From Paraburkholderia sp. BL25I1N1 (GTDB lineage Bacteria; Pseudomonadota; Gammaproteobacteria; Burkholderiales; Burkholderiaceae), in NCBI RefSeq assembly GCF_003002025.1, contig NZ_PVZB01000032.1, forward strand, positions 24,263 to 88,262: a stretch of 64,000 nt of DNA, read 5' to 3'. Positions within the stretch are counted from its first letter, which is position 1. Each line of letters opens with the position of its first letter. A program made the translations under genes and the position numbers. Under the pieces are notes generated by a model that worked only from the letters and a program-made list of their open reading frames with translations, did no database searches and was not told where the DNA came from. Below, one piece after another: positions 41,961 to 50,787 of this stretch.

Positions 41961-43562
41961 ATGAGCGACTCTTCTTATAGCGACGGCGCCGCCGCGCAGC
42001 CGGCAGACAGGCCGGAACAGGCGGCGCCCCGGTTGGTGCTTCAGGGCATCACCAAACAATATCCGGCCGTGCGAGCCAACGACGACGTCACGCTGATCGT
42101 CGCGCCGGGAGAAATCCATGCCGTGCTCGGCGAGAATGGCGCCGGCAAAAGCACGCTGATGAAAATCATCTACGGCGCGGTGCGGCCCGACGCCGGCGAG
42201 ATTCGCTGGGAAGGCCAGACGGTCGAGATCGCCAACCCAGCGGCGGCGCGCAAGTTGGGCATCGGTATGGTGTTCCAGCACTTTTCGCTGTTCGAGACGC
42301 TCACGGTCGGCGAAAACATCACGCTTGCGCTCGACGAACCGTTCGATCTGAAGACGCTTTCGAGGCGCATCCGCGAAGTCTCCGCCGACTACGGGCTCGA
42401 TATCGATCCGCAGCGCCACGTGCATAGTCTGACGGTGGGCGAGCGGCAACGCGTGGAGATCGTTCGTTGTCTGCTGCAGAATCCGCGCTTGCTGATCATG
42501 GACGAGCCGACTTCGGTGCTGACGCCGCAAGCGGTCCGCAAGCTGTTCGAGACGCTGCGGCGGCTCGCTGCCGAAGGCTGCAGCATCCTCTATATCAGCC
42601 ACAAGCTCGACGAAATCCAGGAGTTGTGCGACACCGCGACGGTGATGCGCGGCGGCCGCGTGACCGGCCATGTGAAGCCGAAGGGCGAAACGCATGCGTC
42701 GCTCGCGCAATTGATGGTCGGCCATTCGCTGCCGGATTACACGCGGCGCGAACACAATCCGGGCGCGGTGCTGCTCGACGTGAAGCACCTCTCGGTGGAA
42801 AGCGACGACCCGTTCGGCACCTCGTTGCGCGACGTGTCATTCGGCGTGCATGCGGGCGAAATCTTCGGCGTCGCGGGCGTCTCGGGCAACGGCCAGGCGG
42901 AACTGCTGTCGGCGCTGTCGGGCGAAAAACGCGGCGTGCGCGCCGACGCGGTCACCATTTGCGGCAAGGCGGCCGGGCGCCTCGGCGCGGGCGGCCGGCG
43001 TGCGCTCGGCTTTGGCTTCGTGCCGGAAGAGCGCCTCGGGCGCGGTGCGGTGCCGGCCATGACGCTGTCGGAAAACGCGCTGCTCACCGCGCATCGTCAG
43101 CAGATGGTGAACTCGGGCTGGATCAAGGCCGGCGCGATGCGCGCATTCGCGAAGCGTTGCATCGAGGCCTTCGACGTGCGCTGCGGCGGCTCCGAAGCGC
43201 TCGCGCAAAGTCTGTCGGGCGGCAATCTGCAGAAATACATCATGGGCCGCGAGATTCTGCAGGCGCCCAAGGTGCTGGTGGTCGCGCAACCCACGTGGGG
43301 CGTGGATGTCGGCGCGGCGTCCTTTATTCGCCAGCAGTTGCTCGATCTGTCGGCGCGCGGCGTGGCGATTCTGGTGATCTCGGAGGAGTTGGAAGAGTTG
43401 TTCGACATCTGCGATCGCATCGCGGTGCTCGCAGGCGGCAGACTCTCGCCGGTGCGCGCCACCGGGGCGACCAACGCCGAGGAAATCGGCCGCTGGATGG
43501 CGGGCCTGTTCGGCGACCGCGAGGGCGCGGCGCCTTCGGCGGAACAGCCGGCGCACGCCTGA
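41961..43562 (+). CDS. ABC importer ATP-binding protein, two ATPase domains (BMP/nucleoside class)
   Basis: The first ATPase half has Walker A GENGAGKST, signature LTVGERQRVEI and Walker B LLIMDEPTS. The second has a degenerate Walker A (GVSGNGQAELL), signature SLSGGNLQKYIMGREI and the altered Walker B VLVVAQPTWGVD, the standard asymmetry of sugar- and nucleoside-type importers (RbsA/BmpC-like). It energises the two permeases and the BMP-family binding protein that follow. The 12 leading residues are polar. No clear ribosome binding site; start set at ATG 41961. Confidence 0.9.
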   Translation: MSDSSYSDGAAAQPADRPEQAAPRLVLQGITKQYPAVRANDDVTLIVAPGEIHAVLGENGAGKSTLMKIIYGAVRPDAGEIRWEGQTVEIANPAAARKLGIGMVFQHFSLFETLTVGENITLALDEPFDLKTLSRRIREVSADYGLDIDPQRHVHSLTVGERQRVEIVRCLLQNPRLLIMDEPTSVLTPQAVRKLFETLRRLAAEGCSILYISHKLDEIQELCDTATVMRGGRVTGHVKPKGETHASLAQLMVGHSLPDYTRREHNPGAVLLDVKHLSVESDDPFGTSLRDVSFGVHAGEIFGVAGVSGNGQAELLSALSGEKRGVRADAVTICGKAAGRLGAGGRRALGFGFVPEERLGRGAVPAMTLSENALLTAHRQQMVNSGWIKAGAMRAFAKRCIEAFDVRCGGSEALAQSLSGGNLQKYIMGREILQAPKVLVVAQPTWGVDVGAASFIRQQLLDLSARGVAILVISEELEELFDICDRIAVLAGGRLSPVRATGATNAEEIGRWMAGLFGDREGAAPSAEQPAHA

Positions 43563-43637
43563 GCCGGCGTCCGTCTCGCGAATACGCGTGACGTCGCCCG
43601 GCATCAGAACGAGAACCATATCAATCACACGTTACCC

Positions 43638-44744
43638 ATGATTCTTCCCTATCGACTCGAAGCACGCACGACGCCCTCGCGCACCATGCAGCTCGCCGTG
43701 CCGCTGATCGCCGCGTTGCTCACGCTCGCGATCGGCTTTCTGATCTTCAGCCTCGTCGGCCGCGATCCGTTGCAAGCCATGCACGCGTTTTTCATCGAGC
43801 CGCTGTCCAGCGTGAACGGCTGGTCCGAACTGCTGCTGAAGGCGTCGCCGTTGTGCCTGATCGGCCTCGGTCTTGCTATCGGCTATCGCGCCAACGTGTG
43901 GAACATCGGCGCCGAAGGGCAGATGCTCCTCGGCGGCATCGCCGCGAGCGGCGTCGCGATCTATTTCGATCAGGCCACCGGCTGGTGGATTCTGCCGACC
44001 ATGATGATCGCCGGCGTGCTCGGCGGCATGGCGTGGGCGGCGATTCCGGCGCTGCTCAAAAGCCGCTTCAACACCAACGAGATTCTCGTCAGCCTGATGC
44101 TGACGTACGTGGCCACGCAACTGCTGATCTACCTGGTGAGCGGCCCGTGGCGCGACCCGCAGGGTATGAACTTCCCGCTCTCGGAGATGTTCAGCGGCGA
44201 CGCGCTCTATCCGACATTCTCCGGCGACTGGCACATCAAATGGCTGCGCGGCACGCGTCTGAACGCTTCGGTGTTCGTCACGCTGATCGCGATTCCGCTC
44301 GTGTGGGTTTTCATGCGCAAGAGTTTCGCGGGCTATCGCATGAACGTTGGCGGTCTCGCGCCGCTTGCCGCGCGCTACGCCGGTTTTTCCGACAAGAAAA
44401 CCATCTGGACGTCGCTTCTGATCAGCGGCGGCCTCGCGGGCCTCGCCGGCATGGGCGAGATCTCCGGCCCGATCGGCCAGTTGCAGGCCACGTGGTCGCC
44501 GGGTTATGGCTTCACGGCCATCATCGTCGTGTTCGTGGGACGGCTGCATCCGCTCGGCATCGTGCTCGCGAGCCTGCTGATGGCGCTGCTGTATCTCGGC
44601 GGCGAAGCCGTGCAAACCTCGATGCAACTGCCGCAGGCGCTTTCCGGCGTGTTCCAGGGGCTGTTGCTGTTCTGCCTGCTGGGCGCAGACCTGTTCGTGA
44701 ACTACCGCGTGCGCCGCCGTACGCTGACCGCCCAGGCTCACTGA
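43638..44744 (+). CDS. ABC importer permease 1 (BMP/nucleoside class)
   Basis: About 368 residues and eight to ten membrane segments. SPLCLIGLGLAIGYRANVWNIGAEGQMLLGGIAASGVA is the conserved motif of this permease class, as are TNEILVSLMLTYVATQLLIYLV and GPIGQLQATWSPGYGFTAIIVVFVGRLHPLGIVLASLLMALLYLGGEAVQ. Members pair with a second, shorter permease, encoded next, and carry nucleosides or purines. Confidence 0.9.
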   Translation: MILPYRLEARTTPSRTMQLAVPLIAALLTLAIGFLIFSLVGRDPLQAMHAFFIEPLSSVNGWSELLLKASPLCLIGLGLAIGYRANVWNIGAEGQMLLGGIAASGVAIYFDQATGWWILPTMMIAGVLGGMAWAAIPALLKSRFNTNEILVSLMLTYVATQLLIYLVSGPWRDPQGMNFPLSEMFSGDALYPTFSGDWHIKWLRGTRLNASVFVTLIAIPLVWVFMRKSFAGYRMNVGGLAPLAARYAGFSDKKTIWTSLLISGGLAGLAGMGEISGPIGQLQATWSPGYGFTAIIVVFVGRLHPLGIVLASLLMALLYLGGEAVQTSMQLPQALSGVFQGLLLFCLLGADLFVNYRVRRRTLTAQAH

Positions 44745-44788
44745 CTCGCCCACTGCTCACCGTTCACTGATTTTTGCGCCGGATCCAA

Positions 44789-45718
44789 ATGGACATTCAA
44801 CAAGCCAGCTCGCTCACGTCGAGCGCCGTCACCGCCGCGATTCCGCTGATGTTCGCGGGCGCGGGCGAACTCGTCACCGAAAAATCGGGCGTTCTCAACC
44901 TTGGCGTCGAAGGCATGATGCTGATGGGCGCGGTGACCGGCTACGCGGTCACCGCGATCACCGGCAGCCCGTGGCTCGGCGTGCTCGCCGCGATCGGCGC
45001 CGGTCTTGCCATGTCGCTGCTGTTCGCGTTTCTCACGCTCACCATGCTTGCCAATCAGGTCGCCACCGGCCTCTCGCTGACGATCTTCGGCATCGGCCTG
45101 TCGGCTTATGTTGGCAAGCCGTACACGTCGGCGGCGGTGCGCGCGACCATCGACACGTGGACCATTCCCGGTCTGTCCAAGATCCCGGTGCTCGGCCCCG
45201 CGTTTTTCAGCCTCACGCCGCTCGATTACCTCGCGTTCCTGATGTTCGCGGTGATCGGCTGGTTCCTGTACCGCACGCGCGCGGGACTCGTGTTGCGCTC
45301 GGTCGGCGAATCGCCGCAGGTGGCGCACTCCGTCGGCTTTCCGGTGATCGGCGTGCGCTACGGCGCGGTGGCGTTCGGCGGCGGCATGGCCGGGCTTGCG
45401 GGCGGTTACTACTCGATCGTCAATCTGCATTTGTGGCAGGAGCAGCTCACCTCGGGCCGCGGCTGGATCGCGCTCGCGCTGGTCGTGTTCGCGACCTGGC
45501 GCCCGGGACGCCTGCTGATCGGCGCGCTGCTGTTCGGCGCCGTGACCGGTCTGCAGTTTTACGCGCAGGCGATCGGCGTGCCGGTGCCGACGCAATTCCT
45601 CGCGATGCTGCCGTATGTCGCGACAGTCGTCGTGCTGGTGCTGATCTCGCGCAATCCGAACACGATCCGTCTGAATGCGCCGGCATCGCTGGGCAAACCG
45701 TTTTTCTCGGCGGGCTGA
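44789..45718 (+). CDS. ABC importer permease 2 (BMP/nucleoside class)
   Basis: The 309-residue membrane protein has the class motif AAIPLMFAGAGELVTEKSGVLNLGVEGMMLMGAVTGYAVTAITGSPWLGVLAAIGAGLAMSLLFAFLTLTMLANQVATGLSLTIFG and RSVGESPQVAHSVGFPVIGVRYGAVAFGGGMAGLAGGYYSI. The start at ATG 44789 (MDIQQASSL) fits the family; the track-like start at 44774 adds five residues. It lies 44 bases after permease 1. Confidence 0.9.
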   Translation: MDIQQASSLTSSAVTAAIPLMFAGAGELVTEKSGVLNLGVEGMMLMGAVTGYAVTAITGSPWLGVLAAIGAGLAMSLLFAFLTLTMLANQVATGLSLTIFGIGLSAYVGKPYTSAAVRATIDTWTIPGLSKIPVLGPAFFSLTPLDYLAFLMFAVIGWFLYRTRAGLVLRSVGESPQVAHSVGFPVIGVRYGAVAFGGGMAGLAGGYYSIVNLHLWQEQLTSGRGWIALALVVFATWRPGRLLIGALLFGAVTGLQFYAQAIGVPVPTQFLAMLPYVATVVVLVLISRNPNTIRLNAPASLGKPFFSAG

Positions 45719-45771
45719 CCGACCATCGACTCCGCTTTTCACATCATTCGATAAACATGACAGGAGAAAAC

Positions 45772-46878
45772 ATGAAGAGAAGAAATCTGCTGACCGCTTT
45801 CGCTTGGGGCGCGGCCTCGCTGGCGCTTGGTGCCGCGGTGACCGCGCCGCTCGCACAAAGCGCGCAGGCCGCGGATGCGCCGGGCGTGGCGTTCGTCTAC
45901 CTGGGCAATCCGGGCGATGCCGGCTGGACCTTCGCGCACGATCAGGGCTCGAAGGAAGCGGAAGCGAAGTTCGGCAACAAGATCAAGATCACGCGCATCG
46001 AAAACGTGCCGGAATCGGCCGACTCCGAGCGCGTGTTCCGCGATCTGGCGAACAAGGGCAACAAGATCATCTTCGGTTCGAGCTTCGGCTATCAGGACTT
46101 CGAACTGAAGGTTGCGAAGGACTTCCCGGACACCGTGTTCTTGCACGCAACCGGCTACAAGAAGGCGCCGAACTTCGGCACCTATGACGTGCGCATGTAC
46201 CAGGGCGCGTATCTCGCCGGCGTCGCCGCGGGCTACGTGACGAAGACCAACACGCTCGGCTTCGTGGCGTCGGTGCCGATTCCTGAAGTGATCCGCAACA
46301 TCAACGCATATACGCTCGGCGCGCGCTCGGTGAATCCGAAGGTGCACACCAAGGTTATCTGGATCAACAGCTGGTTCGATCCGGGCAAGGAAAAGCAGGC
46401 GGCTGAAACGCTGATCGGCCAGGGCGCCGACGTGCTGCTGCAAAACACCGATTCGAGCGCCACGCTCGCCACGGCGTCGGCCAAGCATGTGCATGCGTTC
46501 GGCTGGGATTCGGACATGAAGAAGTTCGGTCCCGACGCGCACCTCGGTTCGGTGGTCGCGCACTGGGGCGTGTATTACAACGCGGCGATCCAGCAGGTGC
46601 TGGACGGCAAGTGGAAGAACGATCCGGTTTGGTGGGGCATTCCGCAGAAGGCCGTCAACCTGGAAGATCTGAACACTTCTGCAATTTCGGCTGACGCGCA
46701 GAAGCAAGTCGCGGCCAAGCGCGACGAACTGGCGGGCGGCAAGTGGGACGTCTTCACGGGTCCGATCAAGGATCAATCCGGGGCGGTGAAAGTGCCGGCC
46801 GGCAAGACGCTGACCGATCCGGAACTGCAACGCCTGAACTGGTATGTGGAAGGCGTGGACGGTTCGCTGCCGAAGTAA
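45772..46878 (+). CDS. BMP family ABC transporter substrate-binding protein
   Basis: MKRRNLLTAFAWGAASLALGAAVTAPLAQSAQA is a signal peptide with an Ala-x-Ala cleavage site. The mature protein matches BmpA/Med proteins: GVAFVYLGNPGDAGWTFAHDQGSKEAE, DLANKGNKIIFGSSFGYQDFELKVAKDFPDTVFLHATGY, RMYQGAYLAGVAAGYVTKTNTLGFV and AHWGVYYNAAIQQVLDGKW. Family members bind nucleosides, purines or riboflavin. The gene order and the adjacent urate pathway suggest a purine ligand. AGGAGAAAAC is directly before ATG 45772. A strong terminator follows. Confidence 0.92.
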   Translation: MKRRNLLTAFAWGAASLALGAAVTAPLAQSAQAADAPGVAFVYLGNPGDAGWTFAHDQGSKEAEAKFGNKIKITRIENVPESADSERVFRDLANKGNKIIFGSSFGYQDFELKVAKDFPDTVFLHATGYKKAPNFGTYDVRMYQGAYLAGVAAGYVTKTNTLGFVASVPIPEVIRNINAYTLGARSVNPKVHTKVIWINSWFDPGKEKQAAETLIGQGADVLLQNTDSSATLATASAKHVHAFGWDSDMKKFGPDAHLGSVVAHWGVYYNAAIQQVLDGKWKNDPVWWGIPQKAVNLEDLNTSAISADAQKQVAAKRDELAGGKWDVFTGPIKDQSGAVKVPAGKTLTDPELQRLNWYVEGVDGSLPK

Positions 46879-46930
46879 CGCCGACGCCAAATCGACCAGG
46901 CGGAGGTTTCAGCAACCGCTGTTTTAAGAG

Positions 46931-46959
46931 GCTGCGTCCGGTGCGGACGCAGCTTTTTT
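46931..46959 (+). terminator. Rho-independent terminator after the BMP importer genes
   Basis: GCTGCGTCC (46931-46939) and GGACGCAGC (46945-46953) form a perfect 9-bp stem with a five-base loop, followed by TTTTTT. Confidence 0.9.
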
Positions 46960-47000
46960 CGTCGGAGTTTTAGCGCGCTGACGGCCACGCCGCCGGCGCG

Positions 47001-47207
47001 TCAGTCGATGCGCAGGCCGACCTTGATGGTGACCTGCCAGTAAGCCACCTTGTCGTTTTCGATCTGGCCTCGCGTTTCCGTCACTTCGAACCAGTGCAGA
47101 TTGCGCAGCGTCTTCGACGCTTTCGCGATTGCCGTGCTGATGGCGTCATCGATCGATTTCGTCGACGAGCCGGTCAGTTCGATCTGTTTGTAGACGTGTT
47201 CGGACAT
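47001..47207 (-). CDS. Dodecin family flavin-binding protein
   Basis: The 68-residue sequence MSEHVYKQIELTGSSTKSID then DAISTAIAKASKTLRNLHWFEVTETRGQIENDKVAYWQVTIKVGLRID is a typical bacterial dodecin, a dodecameric flavin store. The Trp in NLHWFEVTETRG stacks on the flavin. AAGGAGGAAGTCC stands immediately before ATG 47207. The start of the divergent dehydrogenase gene is 172 bases away. Confidence 0.93.
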   Translation of the reverse strand: MSEHVYKQIELTGSSTKSIDDAISTAIAKASKTLRNLHWFEVTETRGQIENDKVAYWQVTIKVGLRID

Positions 47208-47378
47208 GGACTTCCTCCTTTGATCTTCGTTGGTGTTCAAAAAGTATAGGCAACGCAAGCGCCGCGAACGGCCTCGTGTGAGCGAGTCATGTCGCACATG
47301 CCGTGCCCGGTATGCCGTGGCTGGACGCCGCCGTTATCATGTCCGCGCAACTCAATCTGATAGCCGACGAGGTTCGAA

Positions 47379-48395
47379 GTGGAAATTGGTTTTTGCGGTC
47401 CTGGTTTGATGGGCGCTCCGATGATCCGGCATTTGCTGCGCGCGGGGCATACGGTGCATGTCTGGAATCGCACGCGGGCCAAGGCGGAAGTGTTGATCGC
47501 GGACGGCGCTCGGGTGGCCGACACGCCGCGAGAACTTGCGACACGATGTGAAGCCGTGCTGCTGTGCGTCGCGGATGCGGCGGCGGTGGAAGAGACCGTG
47601 TTCGGCGCTTCGGGCCTTCTTGGCGCCGATGCGCCCGTATCGGGCCGATTGCGCTGGATCGTCGATCACTCCAGCATCCCGCCGGCCGCGACGCGCGCAT
47701 TCGCGCAGCGCGCGGCGGCGCTGACGGCGGTTCGCACGGTCGGCGCGGGCCTGGGAGCCGCCGAGCGCGAGGGCGCGAGCGCTGGCGCGGACGTGGACGT
47801 GGACGCAGGCGCGCGCGTGGACAAGGGCGCGGACAAGCCGACCGGCAGCATCGGCTGGATCGACGCGCCGGTTTCAGGCGGCGTGGCCGGCGCCACCGCC
47901 GGCACGCTGGCAGTCATGGCGGGCGGCTCCGCGGCGGACGTCGAAGCCGTCAAGCCGTTGCTCAGCGCCTACGCGTCGCGTGTCACGCACATGGGCGAGG
48001 TCGGCGCGGGCCAGACCGCCAAGCTGTGCAATCAAACCATCGTCACGGCGACGCTCGCGGCGATTGCCGAAGCGGTGAGCCTCGCGCAGCGCAGCGGCCT
48101 CGACGCTTCCCGGCTGACCGAAGGTCTGGCCGGCGGCTGGGCCGATTCGGTGCTGCTGCAAACATTCGTGCCGCGCATGACGCAAACCGGCCTCGCGCCG
48201 ATCGGCGCGTTCCGGACCCTTCAGAAGGACATCGACACGGTGGCGGCGACCGCCTACGAGACCGGCACGCCCATGCCGGTTTCGTCGACGGTTCAGCAAT
48301 TGCTGCGGCTCGGCGCGGCAATGGGGCTGGGCGAGGCCGACCTGTCGGCGTTCATCGACGTTTTGCAGACGCCGCGAGGCATCCAAAGCCGGTAG
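47379..48395 (+). CDS. Beta-hydroxyacid dehydrogenase (3-hydroxyisobutyrate/tartronate-semialdehyde reductase family) with insertion
   Basis: The Rossmann start EIGFCGPGLMGAPMIRHLLRAGHTVHVWNRT, the substrate motif WIDAPVSGGVAGATAGTLAVMAGG and the catalytic Lys in GAGQTAKLCNQ define the family; GAFRTLQKDIDTVAATAYETGTPMP closes it. The length of 338 residues exceeds the usual 290-300 because about 44 residues (about 115-158) of Ala/Gly/Asp-rich sequence are inserted between the Rossmann domain and the APVSGG motif. GTG at 47379 starts the frame. Reduction of tartronate semialdehyde, made from glyoxylate, would connect it with the allantoin genes, but this is speculative. Confidence 0.82.
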   Translation: MEIGFCGPGLMGAPMIRHLLRAGHTVHVWNRTRAKAEVLIADGARVADTPRELATRCEAVLLCVADAAAVEETVFGASGLLGADAPVSGRLRWIVDHSSIPPAATRAFAQRAAALTAVRTVGAGLGAAEREGASAGADVDVDAGARVDKGADKPTGSIGWIDAPVSGGVAGATAGTLAVMAGGSAADVEAVKPLLSAYASRVTHMGEVGAGQTAKLCNQTIVTATLAAIAEAVSLAQRSGLDASRLTEGLAGGWADSVLLQTFVPRMTQTGLAPIGAFRTLQKDIDTVAATAYETGTPMPVSSTVQQLLRLGAAMGLGEADLSAFIDVLQTPRGIQSR

Positions 48396-48478
48396 CGCGA
48401 CGGGCGCGCGGGTTGAATTCGCGATAACCTGCTAAAATATTGGGTTTTTCGCCGATATCACATTCAAAGGGACGCGCC

Positions 48479-50071
48479 GTGCTGTCTACCGCCAATATCA
48501 CCATGCAATTCGGGCCAAAGCCCCTCTTCGAGAATATCTCGGTCAAATTCGGGGGAGGGAACCGCTATGGCCTGATTGGTGCGAACGGCTGCGGCAAGTC
48601 CACTTTCATGAAGATTCTGGGCAGCGACCTGGAGCCGAGTTCGGGCAACGTCATGCTCGAACCGAACATCCGCCTCGGTAAATTGCGCCAGGATCAGTTC
48701 GCCTACGAAGACGTGCGCGTGCTCGACGTCGTGATGATGGGCCACGCCGAAATGTGGGCCGCCATGACCGAGCGCGACGCGATCTACGCGAACCCCGACG
48801 CAACGGACGACGACTACATGCACGCCGCCGAACTCGAAGCGAAGTTCGCCGAGTACGACGGCTACACCGCCGAAGCGCGCGCGGGCGAGCTGCTGCTCGG
48901 TATCGGCATCGCGATCGAGGACCACAACGGCCCGATGAGTAACGTGGCGCCGGGCTGGAAGCTGCGCGTGCTGCTCGCGCAGGCGCTGTTCTCGAAGCCG
49001 GACGTGCTGTTGCTGGACGAGCCGACCAACAACCTGGACATCAACTCGATCCGTTGGCTGGAAGACGTGCTCAACCAGTACAACTCGACGATGATCATCA
49101 TCTCGCACGATCGACACTTCCTGAACCAGGTCTGCACGCACATGGCCGACATGGACTACGGCACGCTGAAGGTCTATCCGGGCAACTACGACGACTACAT
49201 GCTGGCGAGCACGCAGGCGCGCGAGCGTCAGCAGAACGCCAACGCGAAGGCGAAGGAACGTGTGGCCGACCTGCAGGACTTCGTGCGCCGCTTCTCGGCG
49301 AACAAGTCGAAGGCGCGCCAGGCTACCAGCCGTCTGAAGATGATCGACAAGATCAAGATCGAGGAATTCAAGCCGTCGTCGCGGCAGAATCCGTTCATCC
49401 GCTTCGAGTACGAGAAGAAGCTGCACAACATCGCGGTGGTGGCCGAGAAGATTTCGAAGAAGTACGAGCGTCAGATTTTCAACGACTTCAGCATTAGCGT
49501 GCAGCCGGGCGAGCGGATCGCGATCATCGGTGAGAACGGCGCGGGCAAGACCACGCTGTTGCGCTCGCTGCTTGGCAAGCTCACGCTCGATCACGGCACG
49601 GTGAAGTGGGCGGAGAACGCGAACGTCGGTTACATGCCGCAGGACACGTACGAAGAGTTTCCGGACGACGTCACGCTGATGGACTGGATCGACGGCTATC
49701 GCCAGGAAGGTGACGACGAGCAGATGGTGCGCGGCACGCTCGGCCGGCTGCTGTTCAATGCCGACGACATCCGCAAGTCGGTCAAGGTGCTCTCCGGCGG
49801 CGAGAAAGGCCGCATGATCTGGGGCAAGCTGATGCTGGGCCGTCACAACGTGCTGCTGATGGACGAGCCGACCAACCACATGGACATGGAATCGATCGAA
49901 TCGCTGCAGATCGCGCTCGACAAGTTCGAAGGCACGCTGATTTTCGTGTCGCACGACCGCGAGTTCGTGAGCGGCCTGGCGAATCGGATCATCGAAGTGA
50001 AGACGAATGGCACGTTGAACGACTTCGGTGGCAACTACGAAGACTTCCTGTTGAGCCAGGGCGTGCAGTAA
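48479..50071 (+). CDS. ybiT: ABC-F family ATPase (YbiT-like)
   Basis: The soluble protein of about 530 residues has two ATPase domains: Walker A GANGCGKST with LLLDEPTNNLDI, and GENGAGKTT with LLMDEPTNHMDM and signature VLSGGEKGRM. The first signature reads VAPGWKLRVLLAQAL, the non-canonical form typical of YbiT. Between the domains is the charged linker of ABC-F proteins. ABC-F factors bind the ribosomal E site; the role of YbiT is not settled. The start chosen is GTG 48479, seven bases after AAAGGGA, in place of 48440. Confidence 0.9.
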   Translation: MLSTANITMQFGPKPLFENISVKFGGGNRYGLIGANGCGKSTFMKILGSDLEPSSGNVMLEPNIRLGKLRQDQFAYEDVRVLDVVMMGHAEMWAAMTERDAIYANPDATDDDYMHAAELEAKFAEYDGYTAEARAGELLLGIGIAIEDHNGPMSNVAPGWKLRVLLAQALFSKPDVLLLDEPTNNLDINSIRWLEDVLNQYNSTMIIISHDRHFLNQVCTHMADMDYGTLKVYPGNYDDYMLASTQARERQQNANAKAKERVADLQDFVRRFSANKSKARQATSRLKMIDKIKIEEFKPSSRQNPFIRFEYEKKLHNIAVVAEKISKKYERQIFNDFSISVQPGERIAIIGENGAGKTTLLRSLLGKLTLDHGTVKWAENANVGYMPQDTYEEFPDDVTLMDWIDGYRQEGDDEQMVRGTLGRLLFNADDIRKSVKVLSGGEKGRMIWGKLMLGRHNVLLMDEPTNHMDMESIESLQIALDKFEGTLIFVSHDREFVSGLANRIIEVKTNGTLNDFGGNYEDFLLSQGVQ

Positions 50072-50115
50072 CTGTCCCAACGCGCCCATTCATGTGACAC
50101 CATTGTTCCACGGAT

Positions 50116-50132
50116 TTGTCCCGGTGGGACAA
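50116..50132. repeat. Short palindrome TTGTCCC-GGT-GGGACAA
   Basis: A perfect 7-bp inverted repeat with a three-base centre, 45 bases after ybiT and at the left border of the low-GC islet. There is no U-run, so terminator activity is doubtful; an operator or a boundary site is possible. Confidence 0.45.
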
Positions 50133-50304
50133 TGGCTGCGACGCGCGTCGGCCCAACTTAGCAGACCTGTCATCGCCGCTTCAAGGCGGCTGCAATCGGT
50201 GGGGCCATTGTACAGCAAGGCTTTGCTGGCGATGATACGTCGCGATCTAGTCTCGCATTGGCACAGAATTGGTACGGAAGCCTGCGATCTCCGGGCCGAG
50301 CAGA

Positions 50305-50766
50305 TTAATAGCGTTCGCGGCTATTGAGCGACCGTTCTATCGCTTGGTCGTCACGGAAATCACGTTTGAATACGCCGTTGCAGATGTAGCAGCGAAGGTA
50401 CGAGTCGTCATGCTCCGTTTGTAGCACACGCAATTGCTTCGATCCAAAGCACGTCGGGCAGTATTGCAGTCCGTTACCGCCAGCGTGACGGGTCACTACT
50501 TGCGCGCCCGTTTCGAGTTGCACGTATGCGTAACTGGACAGTTCGGCTTCTGCTGCCAGTTTTGCATTTGCTTGTCGCAGTTCTTCTTGAAGTGCGGCAA
50601 TCCTTTCGGACGCAGCAAGCAGCCCGGTCTTCGCTTCAAGGACGGCGTCTAACATCTTGTTAATTTCGAGCTTGATCGCCACGTCCTGCTGCACGCCTAT
50701 CGCCACCTTCGCTATCTGAATCGCTGTATTGACACCTGATAGGGCGGTTGTAATTTCGGCAATCAT
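50305..50766 (-). CDS. Hypothetical coiled-coil protein with zinc ribbon
   Basis: The 153-residue product begins MIAEITTALSGVNTAIQIAK, followed by a helical region (about 28-78) with heptad-like Leu/Ala spacing (LEAKTGLLAASERIAALQEELRQANAKLAAEAEL). At the C-terminus a zinc ribbon uses C103-x-x-C106 and C126-x-x-C129 (YCPTCFGSKQ ... LRCYICNGVF). GGAGACGCAA lies before the ATG. It is the last gene of a three-gene minus-strand cluster of lower GC content. Proteins of this pattern occur in phages and mobile islands; the function is unknown. Confidence 0.7.
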   Translation of the reverse strand: MIAEITTALSGVNTAIQIAKVAIGVQQDVAIKLEINKMLDAVLEAKTGLLAASERIAALQEELRQANAKLAAEAELSSYAYVQLETGAQVVTRHAGGNGLQYCPTCFGSKQLRVLQTEHDDSYLRCYICNGVFKRDFRDDQAIERSLNSRERY

Positions 50767-50787
50767 TTGCGTCTCCTTGCGTGGGTG

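Noticed and set aside
48464..50089. Minus-strand frame of 541 residues opposite the ABC-F gene
   Set aside because: Val/Arg/His-rich with no motifs; full-length antisense shadow of a high-GC gene.
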